A stretch of 64,000 bases of DNA from Bacillus sp. UNC438CL73TsuS30 (GTDB taxonomy: Bacteria; Bacillota; Bacilli; Bacillales; Cytobacillaceae), in the NCBI RefSeq assembly GCF_000482325.1, contig NZ_KI535297.1:62001-126000 (forward strand), read 5' to 3'. The notes beneath the pieces are model-generated. The model did no database searches. It had not been told where the DNA came from and saw only the letters and a program-made list of their open reading frames with translations. The position numbers and the translations under genes were made by a program. Below, piece after piece: positions 1 to 8,578 of this stretch; the first letter of the stretch is position 1; every line of letters starts with the position of its first letter.

Positions 1-669
1 ATCATAGGATTTTTTTGTGATGTTTTCGGCATTGACCAACGTTTTTTTTAAATGAATCGATTCTTCATATAGGTTGGAAATCAACAGGAGCATATGCTCA
101 TTTTGTTTTCGAATTTGTCTTTCTCTTTCTTGCGCCTGATACAGCTGCATGATGGTAAAAAAGCTAAGAACAATAAAACTGTGCGAAATCGCCATCATCA
201 GGATTTCACTTATCGCCGAGAATTTAATCGTTGTACTTAAAACGATGTATTGAACGGTCAATTCAACGACATCAGATAGGATTTCGATGAAAATGCCAAT
301 CCATCCGATGACCAAAAGCCGGTTATGAAATCGGTTGACTCTTGCTAAATAAAAGAAACAAGCATAAGCAAAATAAAAGAAAAAGCTTGAAAAATTGTCT
401 TGAAAAGAACTTACCCAATGAAAATGCTCATCCTGGATAAATTCTAGCAGGATACGAAATCCTACAATATTTATAGCGGTCAAAAAACCAGGTAAGACAG
501 GCGGAATCTTACGAAATAATAACAAAAAGAATAAAAAGGTAGGCACCCCAAAACTGATTCGGAAGGCGGCATTGATTGGATAAAAATTGATGACACCTGC
601 TAATGGGACCGTTATCAACATCAAAATAAGTGTATGGATGTCCTTTTTAAGTAGTGGGCTGAAATTCAA
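1..669 (-). CDS. Sensor histidine kinase, N-terminal part (GlnK/YcbA-like), runs off the window
   Basis: An open frame of 223 codons on the minus strand has no stop before the window edge. I chose the TTG at 669 because AGGA lies about 10 nt upstream; an in-frame GTG three codons earlier is too close to that site. The visible part is a membrane domain of about six hydrophobic segments (roughly residues 10-165). A charged helix follows (residues 165-200), and then a segment ending NAENITKKSYD, where the dimerisation/histidine region of such kinases begins. The kinase core is outside the window. The neighbour at 929 is a glutaminase followed by an amino-acid permease. In Bacillus subtilis the GlnK-GlnL system controls glsA-glnT, so a glutamine sensor is the natural guess. 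The family call rests on topology and context only. Confidence 0.6.
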   Translation of the reverse strand, partial: MNFSPLLKKDIHTLILMLITVPLAGVINFYPINAAFRISFGVPTFLFFLLLFRKIPPVLPGFLTAINIVGFRILLEFIQDEHFHWVSSFQDNFSSFFFYFAYACFFYLARVNRFHNRLLVIGWIGIFIEILSDVVELTVQYIVLSTTIKFSAISEILMMAISHSFIVLSFFTIMQLYQAQERERQIRKQNEHMLLLISNLYEESIHLKKTLVNAENITKKSYD

Positions 670-839
670 GATGATCACTTCCTGTTTGTCTGAACATCAG
701 TATACAGGTAGAAATATCTGAACACAATGCCAGAGCCAGGTTAAAAAATTTTATTTTAAAGATAAAAAACTTTCTGTAGATTTACGTTTTCTTTTGTAGT
801 GCAGATTATAGAATCAATTATATTTTTCTAGTTACAATT

Positions 840-853
840 CGAAAGCGTTTTCT
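840..853. promoter_or_regulatory. Candidate cre (CcpA) site upstream of glutaminase
   Basis: The 14-mer CGAAAGCGTTTTCT fits the cre consensus TGNAANCGNWWNCA at 12 of 14 positions and is nearly palindromic around the central CG. It lies about 80 nt before the glutaminase start in the divergent intergenic region. Catabolite control is a reasonable inference for an amino-acid degradation operon but has not been shown. Confidence 0.35.
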
Positions 854-928
854 AACTTTAACATTTTTTGATAAAAAGGAGATTTCATTTTCATTGATGA
901 AAAAAACTTTAAAGGAGGATTGAAGAAA

Positions 929-1909
929 TTGGTTCAAGTGATAAAACAAGAGGTTCATGATCAAAGAATAGATGGGTTGGATGAATTGGTGACTCATTTT
1001 CGCTCTTTTGCCACGGAAGGCCAATGTGCTAGCTATATTCCCGCTTTGGGGAAGGCAAACCTATTTCAGCTGGGAATTTGTATTGCATTGCCAACAGGTT
1101 CAACCATCCGGTCAGGGGATTGGCAAGTCCCATTTACATTACAAAGTATCTCAAAAGTAATCAGCTTTATTACAGCATGTGTAACCCGTGGTATTTCTTA
1201 TGTGTTGGACCGGGTTGATGTCGAACCAACGGGTGATCCCTTTAACTCGATCATTCGTTTGGAAATGCATAAACCGGGAAAGCCATTTAACCCGATGATC
1301 AATGCAGGTGCCATTACTGTTGCTTCCATGCTTCCTGGGGATTCGTCGCAAAGTAAACTAGAAAATGTTAATCAATTAATTGAGAGGATGATTGGAAAAC
1401 GTCCAAACCTGAATGAGGAAGTGTTTCAATCCGAATGGCAAACAGCTCATCGAAACCGGGCTTTGGCTTACTATTTAAAAGAGACTGGCTTTTTAGAAGC
1501 CGAGGTGGAGGAAACACTTGAAGTTTACTTAAAGCTTTGTTCGCTGGAAGTGACTACAGAAGATATCGCCATGATTGGAATGATCTTGGCGCATGATGGC
1601 TATCATCCTATCCAACACGTACAGGTTTTGCCTAAAGAAGTGGCCAGACTGACCAAAGCTTTGATGATTACTTGTGGAATGTACAATGCTTCCGGTAAAT
1701 TTGCGGCATTTGTCGGGCTCCCGGCAAAAAGCGGAGTATCCGGAGGGATCCTAGCCTTAGTTCCGCCAAATAAAAATAGAGATTATCCCTTTCAAGACGG
1801 TTGTGGAATCGGCATTTATGGACCGGCAATTGATGAATTTGGGAATAGCCTGACAGGTGTTAGATTATTAAAACATTTGGCTCAGGAATGGGATCTCTGT
1901 ATTTTTTAA
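929..1909 (+). CDS. glsA: Glutaminase
   Basis: Serine-dependent glutaminase of the GlsA family, hydrolysing L-glutamine to glutamate and ammonia in the cytoplasm. The beta-lactamase-like S-x-x-K motif is visible as SISK near residues 73-76. Other family blocks are MINAGAI and the late GLPAKSGVSGG segment. Length is 326 aa, close to the usual 305-330. A TTG at 920 is only 1 nt from the AAAGGAGG site, so I prefer the in-frame TTG at 929, 10 nt downstream of it. The amino-acid permease follows after 31 nt, giving a likely glutamine-use operon of the B. subtilis glsA-glnT kind. A cre-like site lies upstream. Confidence 0.93.
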   Translation: MVQVIKQEVHDQRIDGLDELVTHFRSFATEGQCASYIPALGKANLFQLGICIALPTGSTIRSGDWQVPFTLQSISKVISFITACVTRGISYVLDRVDVEPTGDPFNSIIRLEMHKPGKPFNPMINAGAITVASMLPGDSSQSKLENVNQLIERMIGKRPNLNEEVFQSEWQTAHRNRALAYYLKETGFLEAEVEETLEVYLKLCSLEVTTEDIAMIGMILAHDGYHPIQHVQVLPKEVARLTKALMITCGMYNASGKFAAFVGLPAKSGVSGGILALVPPNKNRDYPFQDGCGIGIYGPAIDEFGNSLTGVRLLKHLAQEWDLCIF

Positions 1910-1940
1910 AAGTTATTTAAACAAGAAAGAGGTTGAATGG

Positions 1941-3578
1941 ATGAACAATCAATTACAAAGAAGGATGGGAACGTTTGCCTTAACAATGGTGGGGATAGGT
2001 TCGATGATCGGATCTGGCTGGTTATTTGGGGCTTGGAGAGCGGCTCAAATCGCCGGTCCTGCAGCGATTTTTTCCTGGCTCATCGGAATGACGGTTATTT
2101 TATTTATTGCTCTTTCTTATTGTGAATTAGGCTCGATGTTCCCTGAAGCAGGGGGAATGGTGAAATATACGCAATATTCTCATGGGTCGTTTATTGGGTT
2201 TCTTGCCGGTTGGTCCAATTGGATTGCCATTGTTTCTGTTATTCCCGTTGAAGCCATTGCTTCTGTTCAATATATGAGTTCGTTGCCTTGGAAATGGGCT
2301 CAGTGGACTCACCAACTGGTAGTAAATGGAGGTCTAACCTTAAATGGCTTATTGCTTGCTTCTGTATTTTTATTTATCTATTTTCTCATTAATTATTGGA
2401 CGGTTAGCTTATTTGCGAAAGCGAACTCTCTAATCACGGTTTTTAAAATCATCATCCCTGGACTGACGATTGGCTCCCTCTTATTTGCAGGTTTTCATGG
2501 CGGGAATTTTACGTTGAACTCAGGAGGCGAAAGTCATAGTTTGTCAAGTGTCTTTACAGCTGTTGCGACATCGGGTATAATTTTTGCATTCAATGGTTTT
2601 CAAAGTCCAATCAATATGGCAGGTGAGGCTAAGAATCCCGGCCGTTCCATCCCAATTGCGGTTGTAGGTTCGGTCCTGATTGCAACGATGATCTATGTTC
2701 TCTTGCAAGTTGCTTTTATTGGGTCTGTCGATCCTTCCTTACTTGTCCATGGCTGGAATCTGTTAAATTTTAATTCTCCTTTTGCTGATTTGGCTATTGC
2801 ACTAAACCTGAACTGGCTCGTCATCATACTCTATTCTGATGCTTTTATTTCTCCATCAGGAACAGCTATTACGTATACCGCCACAACAGCGCGGATGATC
2901 TATGGGATGCAAAAGAATAAGTATTTTCCGGCAGTGTTTGGAAAAATTCATCCGCTGTATGGCGTACCACGTCCGGCAATGTTCTTAAACCTGGCTGTAT
3001 CGTTTCTATTTTTGTTCTTGTTTAGAGGCTGGGGGAAACTCGCGGAAGTCATTTCTGTTGCGACGTTAATTTCTTATATTACAGGACCCGTTACCGTCAT
3101 GACATTAAGAAGGACAGGGGAACGTTTGTATCGGCCAATCAAGCTAAAAGGACTGAGCATTATTGCTCCATGCGGGTTTGTTTTTGCTTCTTTAACCTTA
3201 TATTGGGCATGTTGGCCGTTAACCGGACAGGTCTTATTATTTATTATGATTGGTCTTCCGATTTATTTTTACTATCAAATAAAAGTGAAATGGAAGGGGT
3301 TCCGCCGGAATTTTCTCGCTGGTCTATGGATGGTTGTATACCTATTATGTATGATGTGTGTATCCTATTTAGGAAGTAACAAGTTTGGCGGAAAGGACAT
3401 TATCCCATACGGCTGGGATATGCTCTTAATTGCCGGTTTATCCCTAGTATTTTATGTTTGGGGCTTTAAAAGTGGGTATGAGACAGAATATCTGCAAGAA
3501 GCGTGTAAACTGAATGAAGAAATTAGGGCAAATAAGGAAACAAATGCCTTGGAAATCAAGAAAGAAACAGCTGTATAG
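1941..3578 (+). CDS. APC-family amino acid permease
   Basis: 545-aa integral membrane protein of the amino acid-polyamine-organocation superfamily with about 12-14 predicted helices. The first helix carries the glycine-rich substrate loop GIGSMIGSGWLFG (residues 18-30). Helix 2-3 contains the CELGSMFPEAGGMVKYTQY block common to bacterial members. The protein ends in a charged cytoplasmic tail (last 35 residues). It resembles the YbeC/AimA and glutamate-type permeases more than the SLC-type GlnT that accompanies glsA in B. subtilis. Its place right behind a glutaminase suggests import of glutamine or glutamate, or exchange of the products. Exact substrate and direction are not readable. Confidence 0.85.
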   Translation: MNNQLQRRMGTFALTMVGIGSMIGSGWLFGAWRAAQIAGPAAIFSWLIGMTVILFIALSYCELGSMFPEAGGMVKYTQYSHGSFIGFLAGWSNWIAIVSVIPVEAIASVQYMSSLPWKWAQWTHQLVVNGGLTLNGLLLASVFLFIYFLINYWTVSLFAKANSLITVFKIIIPGLTIGSLLFAGFHGGNFTLNSGGESHSLSSVFTAVATSGIIFAFNGFQSPINMAGEAKNPGRSIPIAVVGSVLIATMIYVLLQVAFIGSVDPSLLVHGWNLLNFNSPFADLAIALNLNWLVIILYSDAFISPSGTAITYTATTARMIYGMQKNKYFPAVFGKIHPLYGVPRPAMFLNLAVSFLFLFLFRGWGKLAEVISVATLISYITGPVTVMTLRRTGERLYRPIKLKGLSIIAPCGFVFASLTLYWACWPLTGQVLLFIMIGLPIYFYYQIKVKWKGFRRNFLAGLWMVVYLLCMMCVSYLGSNKFGGKDIIPYGWDMLLIAGLSLVFYVWGFKSGYETEYLQEACKLNEEIRANKETNALEIKKETAV

Positions 3579-3634
3579 CAAATCCGTTTAGTTAAATCAT
3601 TTCTATTAATCTATGAAAAGAGGAATATATTTTT

Positions 3635-3784
3635 ATGTGGATCATCACAGTCTATTCAAAAAACAATGTTAACATGTTTGAATTTGACACAGAAAAAGAA
3701 GCAAAAGAGGCATTTAAAAAAATTCAAGATCCAAAATTTCTTACAGAAATGATTTACTTTAATGATGAGCGTTTAATTGTATAG
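3635..3784 (+). CDS. Conserved small protein, 49 aa, unknown function
   Basis: A short gene with an AAAGAGGA ribosome site about 10 nt before ATG. The product begins MWIITVYSKNN and is charged and helical in the middle, with the segment TEKEAKEAFKKI. It ends with YFNDERLIV. No signal peptide or membrane segment is visible. I recall similar short proteins beginning MWI(I/V)TVYS in other Bacillaceae, but cannot name a function. It sits behind the permease gene and just before a clear terminator, so it may be the last gene of that transcript. An alternating beta-alpha-beta pattern is likely. Confidence 0.6.
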   Translation: MWIITVYSKNNVNMFEFDTEKEAKEAFKKIQDPKFLTEMIYFNDERLIV

Positions 3785-3798
3785 TATAGAAATATAAT

Positions 3799-3849
3799 AA
3801 GTGCCAGGCACCTATCCAGTATATGGGAGGGGCCTTGCACTTATTTTTT
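3799..3849 (+). terminator. Rho-independent terminator
   Basis: The arms AAGTGCCAGGC (3799-3809) and GCCTTGCACTT (3832-3842) form an 11-bp stem with one mismatch, followed by a run of T. It ends the glsA/permease/small-protein transcript. The T-run touches the stop codon of the converging TetR gene. Confidence 0.8.
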
Positions 3850-4472
3850 TATTGCTTATAGAACCCTCTTTTAAGTAAATCCAGCTCCAAAGAAAATGCC
3901 TTCATTGCATCATTCATATGAATTTCCCTCGCAAAGACAGAAACGAGATTTCGAAGCATTACGGCCGTCATGATTTTAAAGATATGGTGTAATTCTTCTT
4001 CATTTTGTACATTTAAATTTTCCGAGTTGATCGAGTGTATGATTCCCATGAATCTGCATTTTGCTTTTTCCTCATAAATATTCTGTGTTATCGCTTTTTC
4101 GATTCGATAATTCATGTTTAAAAAGGTATTTTTAAAATATTGGCGATTTTCCTGTTCTTCAAAGGTGATGAGAGTGGATTTAAACCAATCGATAAAGGAC
4201 TGAAATAAATCTCCTTCATTCATTTTTAAGATGGAAATAAAGCGCTCATTATTCCGAGTAGAATGCTCATCTAATAAAAAATAGAACACATCTTCCTTAT
4301 CCTCAAAATATTGATAAAAGCTTCCCCTGGGTATACCAGCATCCTTAATGATATTTGAAATGGATGCTTCATTTAATGGAACCCGTGAAAATTCCTTCTT
4401 CGCAGCTTTCAATAATCCTTCTTGTTTTTCTTTTGATAAATTTAAAAACGTTGGTTTTGGCAACGATTTCAC
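3849..4472 (-). CDS. TetR/AcrR-family transcriptional regulator
   Basis: 207-aa repressor with an N-terminal helix-turn-helix. The recognition part is visible as SISNIIKDAGIPRGSFYQYFEDKEDV (split here: helix 2 from residue 37, recognition helix around 45-57). The C-terminal ligand domain is all-helical and not informative about the inducer. It is transcribed divergently from a multidrug efflux operon. Two ATGACA-type palindromes lie in the shared intergenic region, one next to its own start and one next to the pump promoter. Autorepression plus repression of the pump is the expected arrangement for this family; it is inferred here, not shown. Confidence 0.88.
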   Translation of the reverse strand: MKSLPKPTFLNLSKEKQEGLLKAAKKEFSRVPLNEASISNIIKDAGIPRGSFYQYFEDKEDVFYFLLDEHSTRNNERFISILKMNEGDLFQSFIDWFKSTLITFEEQENRQYFKNTFLNMNYRIEKAITQNIYEEKAKCRFMGIIHSINSENLNVQNEEELHHIFKIMTAVMLRNLVSVFAREIHMNDAMKAFSLELDLLKRGFYKQ

Positions 4473-4484
4473 TCCTTACATCAT

Positions 4485-4499
4485 ATGACAATTTGTCAT
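4485..4499. promoter_or_regulatory. Palindromic operator 1, probable TetR-regulator site
   Basis: ATGACAATTTGTCAT is a perfect 15-bp palindrome (7-bp arms about a central T). It lies 13 nt upstream of the TetR gene start and is placed to repress that gene. A second copy occurs at 4552. Confidence 0.65.
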
Positions 4500-4551
4500 A
4501 ATTCATCCTAACTATATGATAATAGGCCTATAATTTAATGTCAATGGACAT

Positions 4552-4566
4552 ATGACAATGTGTCAT
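4552..4566. promoter_or_regulatory. Palindromic operator 2, probable TetR-regulator site
   Basis: ATGACAATGTGTCAT matches operator 1 at 14 of 15 positions and keeps 6-bp inverted arms. It ends 8 nt before the -35 box of the efflux promoter. A shorter related element, TGTCAATGGACA, lies immediately upstream (about 4539-4550). Confidence 0.65.
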
Positions 4567-4574
4567 TTTTTATA

Positions 4575-4603
4575 TTGACACTTAATTGTCCACTGATTAT
4601 AAT
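4575..4603 (+). promoter_or_regulatory. Consensus sigma-A promoter of the efflux operon
   Basis: TTGACA (4575-4580), a 17-bp spacer and TATAAT (4598-4603) match the vegetative consensus exactly. Such a strong promoter implies that expression is held down by the operator-bound TetR protein. Confidence 0.85.
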
Positions 4604-4681
4604 GTATTTCTGTAAAGATTATTTCGCATACGAAATATTCCGGTGGGAAAGTTTAGAAGAATAAGAGAAAGGAGAGCAGAG

Positions 4682-5122
4682 ATGGCCGTACTAAATAATG
4701 AGATCTATGAATCATATTTAGCGATCAATAAAGCCATCAAAAGACTGATTAAATTTGATGCGGATAAATTAGGACTCACGACAGTCCAATTAAAGGCAAT
4801 CTACAAGCTTGCGACGAATCCCAATATTAGTTTAGGAGAACTTGCCGAAAAATTAAGAATGACGAACAGTACGGCAAGTAATGTGATTGAACGATTAGTT
4901 CAAATGGGCTTAGTCGAAAGGGTAATTCCCCCTGAAAATAGAAGGGTGGTCTCCATCCATTTAACAGAAAAAGGAAAATCGGTCTTAGATCAGTTTCATT
5001 CTTCGGATTCTATTTTTATCAATAAAATGAACGATGTCCTTGATTTACCTGAGGAGGATGTCTCGGAGCTGTTACGGTTGCAAAAGATTGTCTTACAGAA
5101 GCTAACAATAGAGGAGGAATAG
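4682..5122 (+). CDS. MarR-family transcriptional regulator
   Basis: 146-aa winged-helix regulator. I start at ATG 4682, preceded by AAAGGAGAG at good spacing; a longer frame from 4643 lacks a site. The winged helix spans about residues 30-105, with the recognition segment LAEKLRMTNSTASNVIERLVQMGLVER around 55-80 (broken here by family-typical residues NST) and a wing near PPENRRVV. It is the first gene of the efflux operon, so the operon probably answers to two regulators: the divergent TetR protein and this one. In many Bacillales operons of this type the MarR protein senses the toxic compound. Confidence 0.88.
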   Translation: MAVLNNEIYESYLAINKAIKRLIKFDADKLGLTTVQLKAIYKLATNPNISLGELAEKLRMTNSTASNVIERLVQMGLVERVIPPENRRVVSIHLTEKGKSVLDQFHSSDSIFINKMNDVLDLPEEDVSELLRLQKIVLQKLTIEEE

Positions 5123-5127
5123 GGTTA

Positions 5128-5781
5128 ATGAGTGCAAAACGTTTACTTTTAATCAACATTATTATGTTACTTGTCCTAGTAGGGGGAGGTTTTGGGATTT
5201 ATGCCTATTACAATAAATCAGTCAATTATTTAACAACTGACAATGCCCAAATTGCTGGACAACAGGTGACGATTGCTGCCACGGCAAACGGAAAATTAAC
5301 ATCTTGGAATGCCAATGTTGGCGACCATTTTTCAAATGATGATAAAGTTGGAACCATTACTACTACTGGCGCGGATGGTAAACCTGTCAAAATGAATGTG
5401 ACACTTCCAACGGATGGAACGATTGTGCAAAGTAATGCCGTTCAAGATTCTTTTGTTGCCGCAGGGACACCGCTTGCCCAAGTCTATAATCTGGATAAAT
5501 TATGGGTAACAGCCAATATTGAAGAAACAAGTATTGATGAAATCGCAGTCGGCCAGGATGTCGATATTTATGTGGATGCTTTCCCAAATAGCGAATTAAA
5601 GGGAAAAGTAAAACAAATCGGCTTAGCAACTTCAGGGACATTCTCTTTATTGCCTAGTACAAATACCACAGGTAATTACACAAAAGTTACACAGGTTGTT
5701 CCTGTAAAAGTATCCATTGATGATAATAAAGGTGTTGCCATTGTCCCTGGTATGAACGTAACAGTAAGAGTTCATAAGTAG
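5128..5781 (+). CDS. HlyD/EmrA-type efflux adaptor, short form
   Basis: 217-aa membrane-anchored adaptor. One N-terminal helix (residues about 6-26) is followed by TTDNAQIAGQQVTIAA, the start of the barrel-sandwich hybrid domain, and then by a beta-barrel ending MNVTVRVHK. At about half the length of proteobacterial EmrA (about 390 aa), it lacks the long coiled-coil hairpin that spans the periplasm, as expected in a single-membrane Gram-positive. It lies 5 nt behind marR and 8 nt before the DHA2 pump, so the three are one operon. It probably helps the pump deliver substrate across the wall. Confidence 0.85.
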   Translation: MSAKRLLLINIIMLLVLVGGGFGIYAYYNKSVNYLTTDNAQIAGQQVTIAATANGKLTSWNANVGDHFSNDDKVGTITTTGADGKPVKMNVTLPTDGTIVQSNAVQDSFVAAGTPLAQVYNLDKLWVTANIEETSIDEIAVGQDVDIYVDAFPNSELKGKVKQIGLATSGTFSLLPSTNTTGNYTKVTQVVPVKVSIDDNKGVAIVPGMNVTVRVHK

Positions 5782-5789
5782 GTGATAAA

Positions 5790-7652
5790 ATGTCCATATA
5801 TATCACGGGTTATGTTATTTTAGCCATATTGGTTTTACTTATTATAAATTTTACGATGATCAAACAAAGAAAGCGGAACATGCTTCCAACGAAAGTGGTG
5901 GATCAAGAGGGTAAGGAAAATCCTGTTCAAACGAAAATCAATGATGATGAATTAAAGGTAATAAGTTTGGAAACTGAAGAGGTTGAGGCGAATACCCAGC
6001 AGGATTTATCCCATCAAGTGGAAGAAATGCTGGAAGATTCGGCGATTGCTGAACCGGCCTTGGAATATGTTGCGGATGTACAACAAGAAGAAGTTAGCAA
6101 GAAGCGGGAAAAAGAAAAGGCTGCTGACGAGAAAGGGAATTCAGGAACAGGAAAAGTGCTTGTCGCGTTAATGCTTGGTGCCTTTGTTGCCATTCTGAAT
6201 CAAACCTTATTGAATGTAGCCATCCCGCATATTATGAATGATTTAGGTGTTTCGGCGAATACGGTTCAATGGCTCTCAACAGGTTATATGCTGGTTAACG
6301 GAATAGCGATTCCTGTTACAGCCTTCTTGATTGAAAAGTTTGGGACTAGGAAACTATTTATCTCTGCCATTCTTCTCTTCACACTAGGATCGTTGGTTTG
6401 TTCCCTGTCCGCCAATTTTAGTATGTTGATGATCGGAAGGATTATCCAAGCCAGTGGGGCGGGTATTATTATGCCGCTATTGATGACCGTGTTTTTCGCC
6501 TTATTTCCTCCGGAAAAACGAGGAAAGGCAATGGGGATCATGGGAATTGTCATGATTTTTGCCCCTGCAATTGGACCAACCTTGTCCGGTTGGCTGATCG
6601 GACATTATTCATGGAGATTATTGTTCGACATTGTTATTCCAATTGGCGTACTTGATTTAATTCTAAGCTTCTTGTGGATGAAGGATGTAACGAAGGTAAC
6701 CAATCCGAAATTTGATTTCCCAGGATTTTTATTTTCAACCTTAGGTTTCGGCTTCTTATTGTATGGCTTTAGTGAGGCAGGCAATGATGGTTGGGACAGC
6801 GGTACCGTCATTGTTTCCTTAGCGGTCGGAATTATTTCTCTAGTCGCTTTTGTGTGGCGTGAATTAACCGCTGAAAAGCCAATGCTGGACTTGCGAGTTT
6901 TTAAATATGATATTTTTGCTTTAACGACCATTATTAGTATGATCGTGAATATGGCGATGTTCGGTGCGATGATTCTGCTGCCGATTTATTTGCAAAATAT
7001 TCGTGGCTACACGGCATTAGAATCAGGATTATTGATGCTTCCTGGTGCCATCGTAATGGGGATTATGTCACCAATCTCAGGAGCTCTTTTTGATAAAATC
7101 GGTGCAAGATGGCTGGCGGTTATCGGCTTAGCGATTACGGTCATAACCACATGGCAGTTTACAAGTCTAAGTATGACAACTAGCTATGGTCATATCTTAT
7201 TTCTATATGTCATGCGGATGTTTGGGATGTCCTTTATTATGATGACAGTTATGACAGAGGGACTTAACCAATTACCACGTCATCTTGGTGCGCACGGGAC
7301 ATCGGCCTCTAATACGGCCAGACAGGTTGCAGGTAGTATTGGGACGGCGCTTCTTGTAACGGTCATGTCGACAAGGCAAGGGGCTCATTATGGTGATTTT
7401 ACCAATACTGTTACAAGTTCGAATCCTTTTATTGCTGATAAATTTTCGCAGCTTACGCAGGTCTTATCGGGTTATGCCCACATTCCGGCTGCAGCAGGAA
7501 AACAACTGACAACCTATTTGGTTTATGGGCAATCGATGCAGCAAGCGACCATTGACGGGATTAATGATGCGTTTATTGTTGCAACTGGTATTGCATTTGC
7601 CGCTTTTATTTTAGCGTTCTTTATTAAACGTGCGAAGGTAAAAGAACAGTAA
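5790..7652 (+). CDS. DHA2-family (EmrB/QacA-type) multidrug MFS pump with N-terminal extension
   Basis: 620-aa drug:proton antiporter. The 14-helix core occupies about residues 126-615 and shows the DHA2 motif C (APAIGPTLSGWL) and the region EKFGTRKLF after helix 2. Unusually, it is preceded by an extra N-terminal helix (about residues 4-23) and a linker of about 100 residues rich in Glu, Asp and Lys. Typical family members are 470-515 aa and lack this. The linker would lie on one face of the membrane and may contact the EmrA-like partner. The gene is last in the marR-emrA-like operon and ends at a terminator 12 nt further on. Confidence 0.9.
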   Translation: MSIYITGYVILAILVLLIINFTMIKQRKRNMLPTKVVDQEGKENPVQTKINDDELKVISLETEEVEANTQQDLSHQVEEMLEDSAIAEPALEYVADVQQEEVSKKREKEKAADEKGNSGTGKVLVALMLGAFVAILNQTLLNVAIPHIMNDLGVSANTVQWLSTGYMLVNGIAIPVTAFLIEKFGTRKLFISAILLFTLGSLVCSLSANFSMLMIGRIIQASGAGIIMPLLMTVFFALFPPEKRGKAMGIMGIVMIFAPAIGPTLSGWLIGHYSWRLLFDIVIPIGVLDLILSFLWMKDVTKVTNPKFDFPGFLFSTLGFGFLLYGFSEAGNDGWDSGTVIVSLAVGIISLVAFVWRELTAEKPMLDLRVFKYDIFALTTIISMIVNMAMFGAMILLPIYLQNIRGYTALESGLLMLPGAIVMGIMSPISGALFDKIGARWLAVIGLAITVITTWQFTSLSMTTSYGHILFLYVMRMFGMSFIMMTVMTEGLNQLPRHLGAHGTSASNTARQVAGSIGTALLVTVMSTRQGAHYGDFTNTVTSSNPFIADKFSQLTQVLSGYAHIPAAAGKQLTTYLVYGQSMQQATIDGINDAFIVATGIAFAAFILAFFIKRAKVKEQ

Positions 7653-7663
7653 GTGGAAAGAAT

Positions 7664-7706
7664 AACTAGAAAGGCTCTTCGATGGCCTTCTCTAGTTGTT
7701 TTTATT
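7664..7706 (+). terminator. Rho-independent terminator of the efflux operon
   Basis: AACTAGAAAGGC (7664-7675) pairs with GCCTTCTCTAGTT (7685-7697), with one bulged C, and is followed by TGTTTTTATTTT. Confidence 0.8.
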
Positions 7707-7816
7707 TTAGAAAAATTATTTCAAATAAATTTATCTGCGCTGATAAAAAAAGCAAAAATCTTTTAGAAGTGAGTCAATATTAATGATCTACACTTAAAGA
7801 AAGGAGAGGTATGGGA

Positions 7817-8215
7817 ATGGTTAATATCGGCCTTTTGATTATACGTTTGGCTATTGGTCTTACGTTTGTAGGGCATGGAACCCAAAAATTATTTGGCTGG
7901 TTTGGGGGACCAGGAGTAGTAAAGTTCGGTGAATTTTTAGGTACGATTGGAATTAAGACAGGTGGAAGAACCTGGGCAATCCTTGCCGGAATATTTGAAC
8001 TTATAGGAGGTCTCCTTTTTTCCGCCGGCATCCTCACCTGGTTAGGTGCAGTCCTAATCATTATTGTGATGATTGATGCAATCATTACTGTCCATGGTAA
8101 AAATGGTTTTTGGCTTACTGAGGGAGGATATGAATATAACTTTATTTTAATTGCAGTTGTTCTTGGAGTGGCCCTAACTGGACCTGGTGATTATGTTTTA
8201 ATTTATAAGCCGTAA
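7817..8215 (+). CDS. DoxX-family membrane protein
   Basis: 132-aa protein with four hydrophobic helices. The family signature near the N-terminus is IGLTFVGHGTQKLFGWFGG, and a GAVLIIIVMIDAIITVHGKNGFW block lies in the second half. The start is ATG 7817, 8 nt behind AAGGAGAGG; an ATG at 7811 is too close to that site. DoxX proteins are linked to membrane redox and detoxification, but the role of this type in Bacillus is not defined. It stands alone between terminators at 7664 and 8293. A short leader of about 110 nt precedes it with no clear promoter that I could fix. Confidence 0.85.
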   Translation: MVNIGLLIIRLAIGLTFVGHGTQKLFGWFGGPGVVKFGEFLGTIGIKTGGRTWAILAGIFELIGGLLFSAGILTWLGAVLIIIVMIDAIITVHGKNGFWLTEGGYEYNFILIAVVLGVALTGPGDYVLIYKP

Positions 8216-8292
8216 AAATGGGCAATTTAAAATGTTCCTCAGCATACGGTTTTAAAATGTACAAAGAGATTTTTAAAGATATGAACAAAAAG

Positions 8293-8330
8293 AGACAAAA
8301 CGAGAAACCTTTCTTGTTTTGTCTTTTTTT
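8293..8330 (+). terminator. Rho-independent terminator of the doxX-like gene
   Basis: AGACAAAACGAGAAA (8293-8307) is complementary to TTTCTTGTTTTGTCT (8310-8324) except for one G-T pair, and is followed by seven T. Confidence 0.85.
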
Positions 8331-8361
8331 AGGCTTTGTTAAAGAACAATATTTATTTTTA

Positions 8362-8422
8362 AACAGCGTTGATTGGAGCGGAAGGTGCGAGTATCCTGGA
8401 GCGGAAATCAACAACCAAGTTT
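8362..8422. repeat. Relic of a dispersed Bacillaceae intergenic repeat
   Basis: Within this stretch GTTGATT and AATCAAC bound a segment in which GGAGCGGAA occurs twice. The minus-strand wording (GTTGATTTCCGCTCCAGG...) recalls the dispersed GATTTCCGCTCCAGG-type repeats that I know from many Bacillus-like genomes. An open frame on the minus strand (8359-8571) reads through it, but its ATG abuts its own GGAGG and I do not trust it. Confidence 0.35.
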
Positions 8423-8578
8423 GACACAGCTTTTTTAAAATAATTCTCAACCGGATTTTTGGAGAAATCAACTTTTATAGGTGTCGCATGGTTTTTACAT
8501 TTATAAAAAGGGTGTAATGAATCTCCATGAGAAATGTGGATATCCACCAATGCGATTACTTTTTTACTCATCCTCCAA

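Noticed and set aside
8359..8571. 70-codon minus-strand frame beginning MSKKVIALVDIHISHGD
   Set aside because: Its ATG directly abuts the only GGAGG, the last third is read out of an intergenic repeat, and I know no family that fits.
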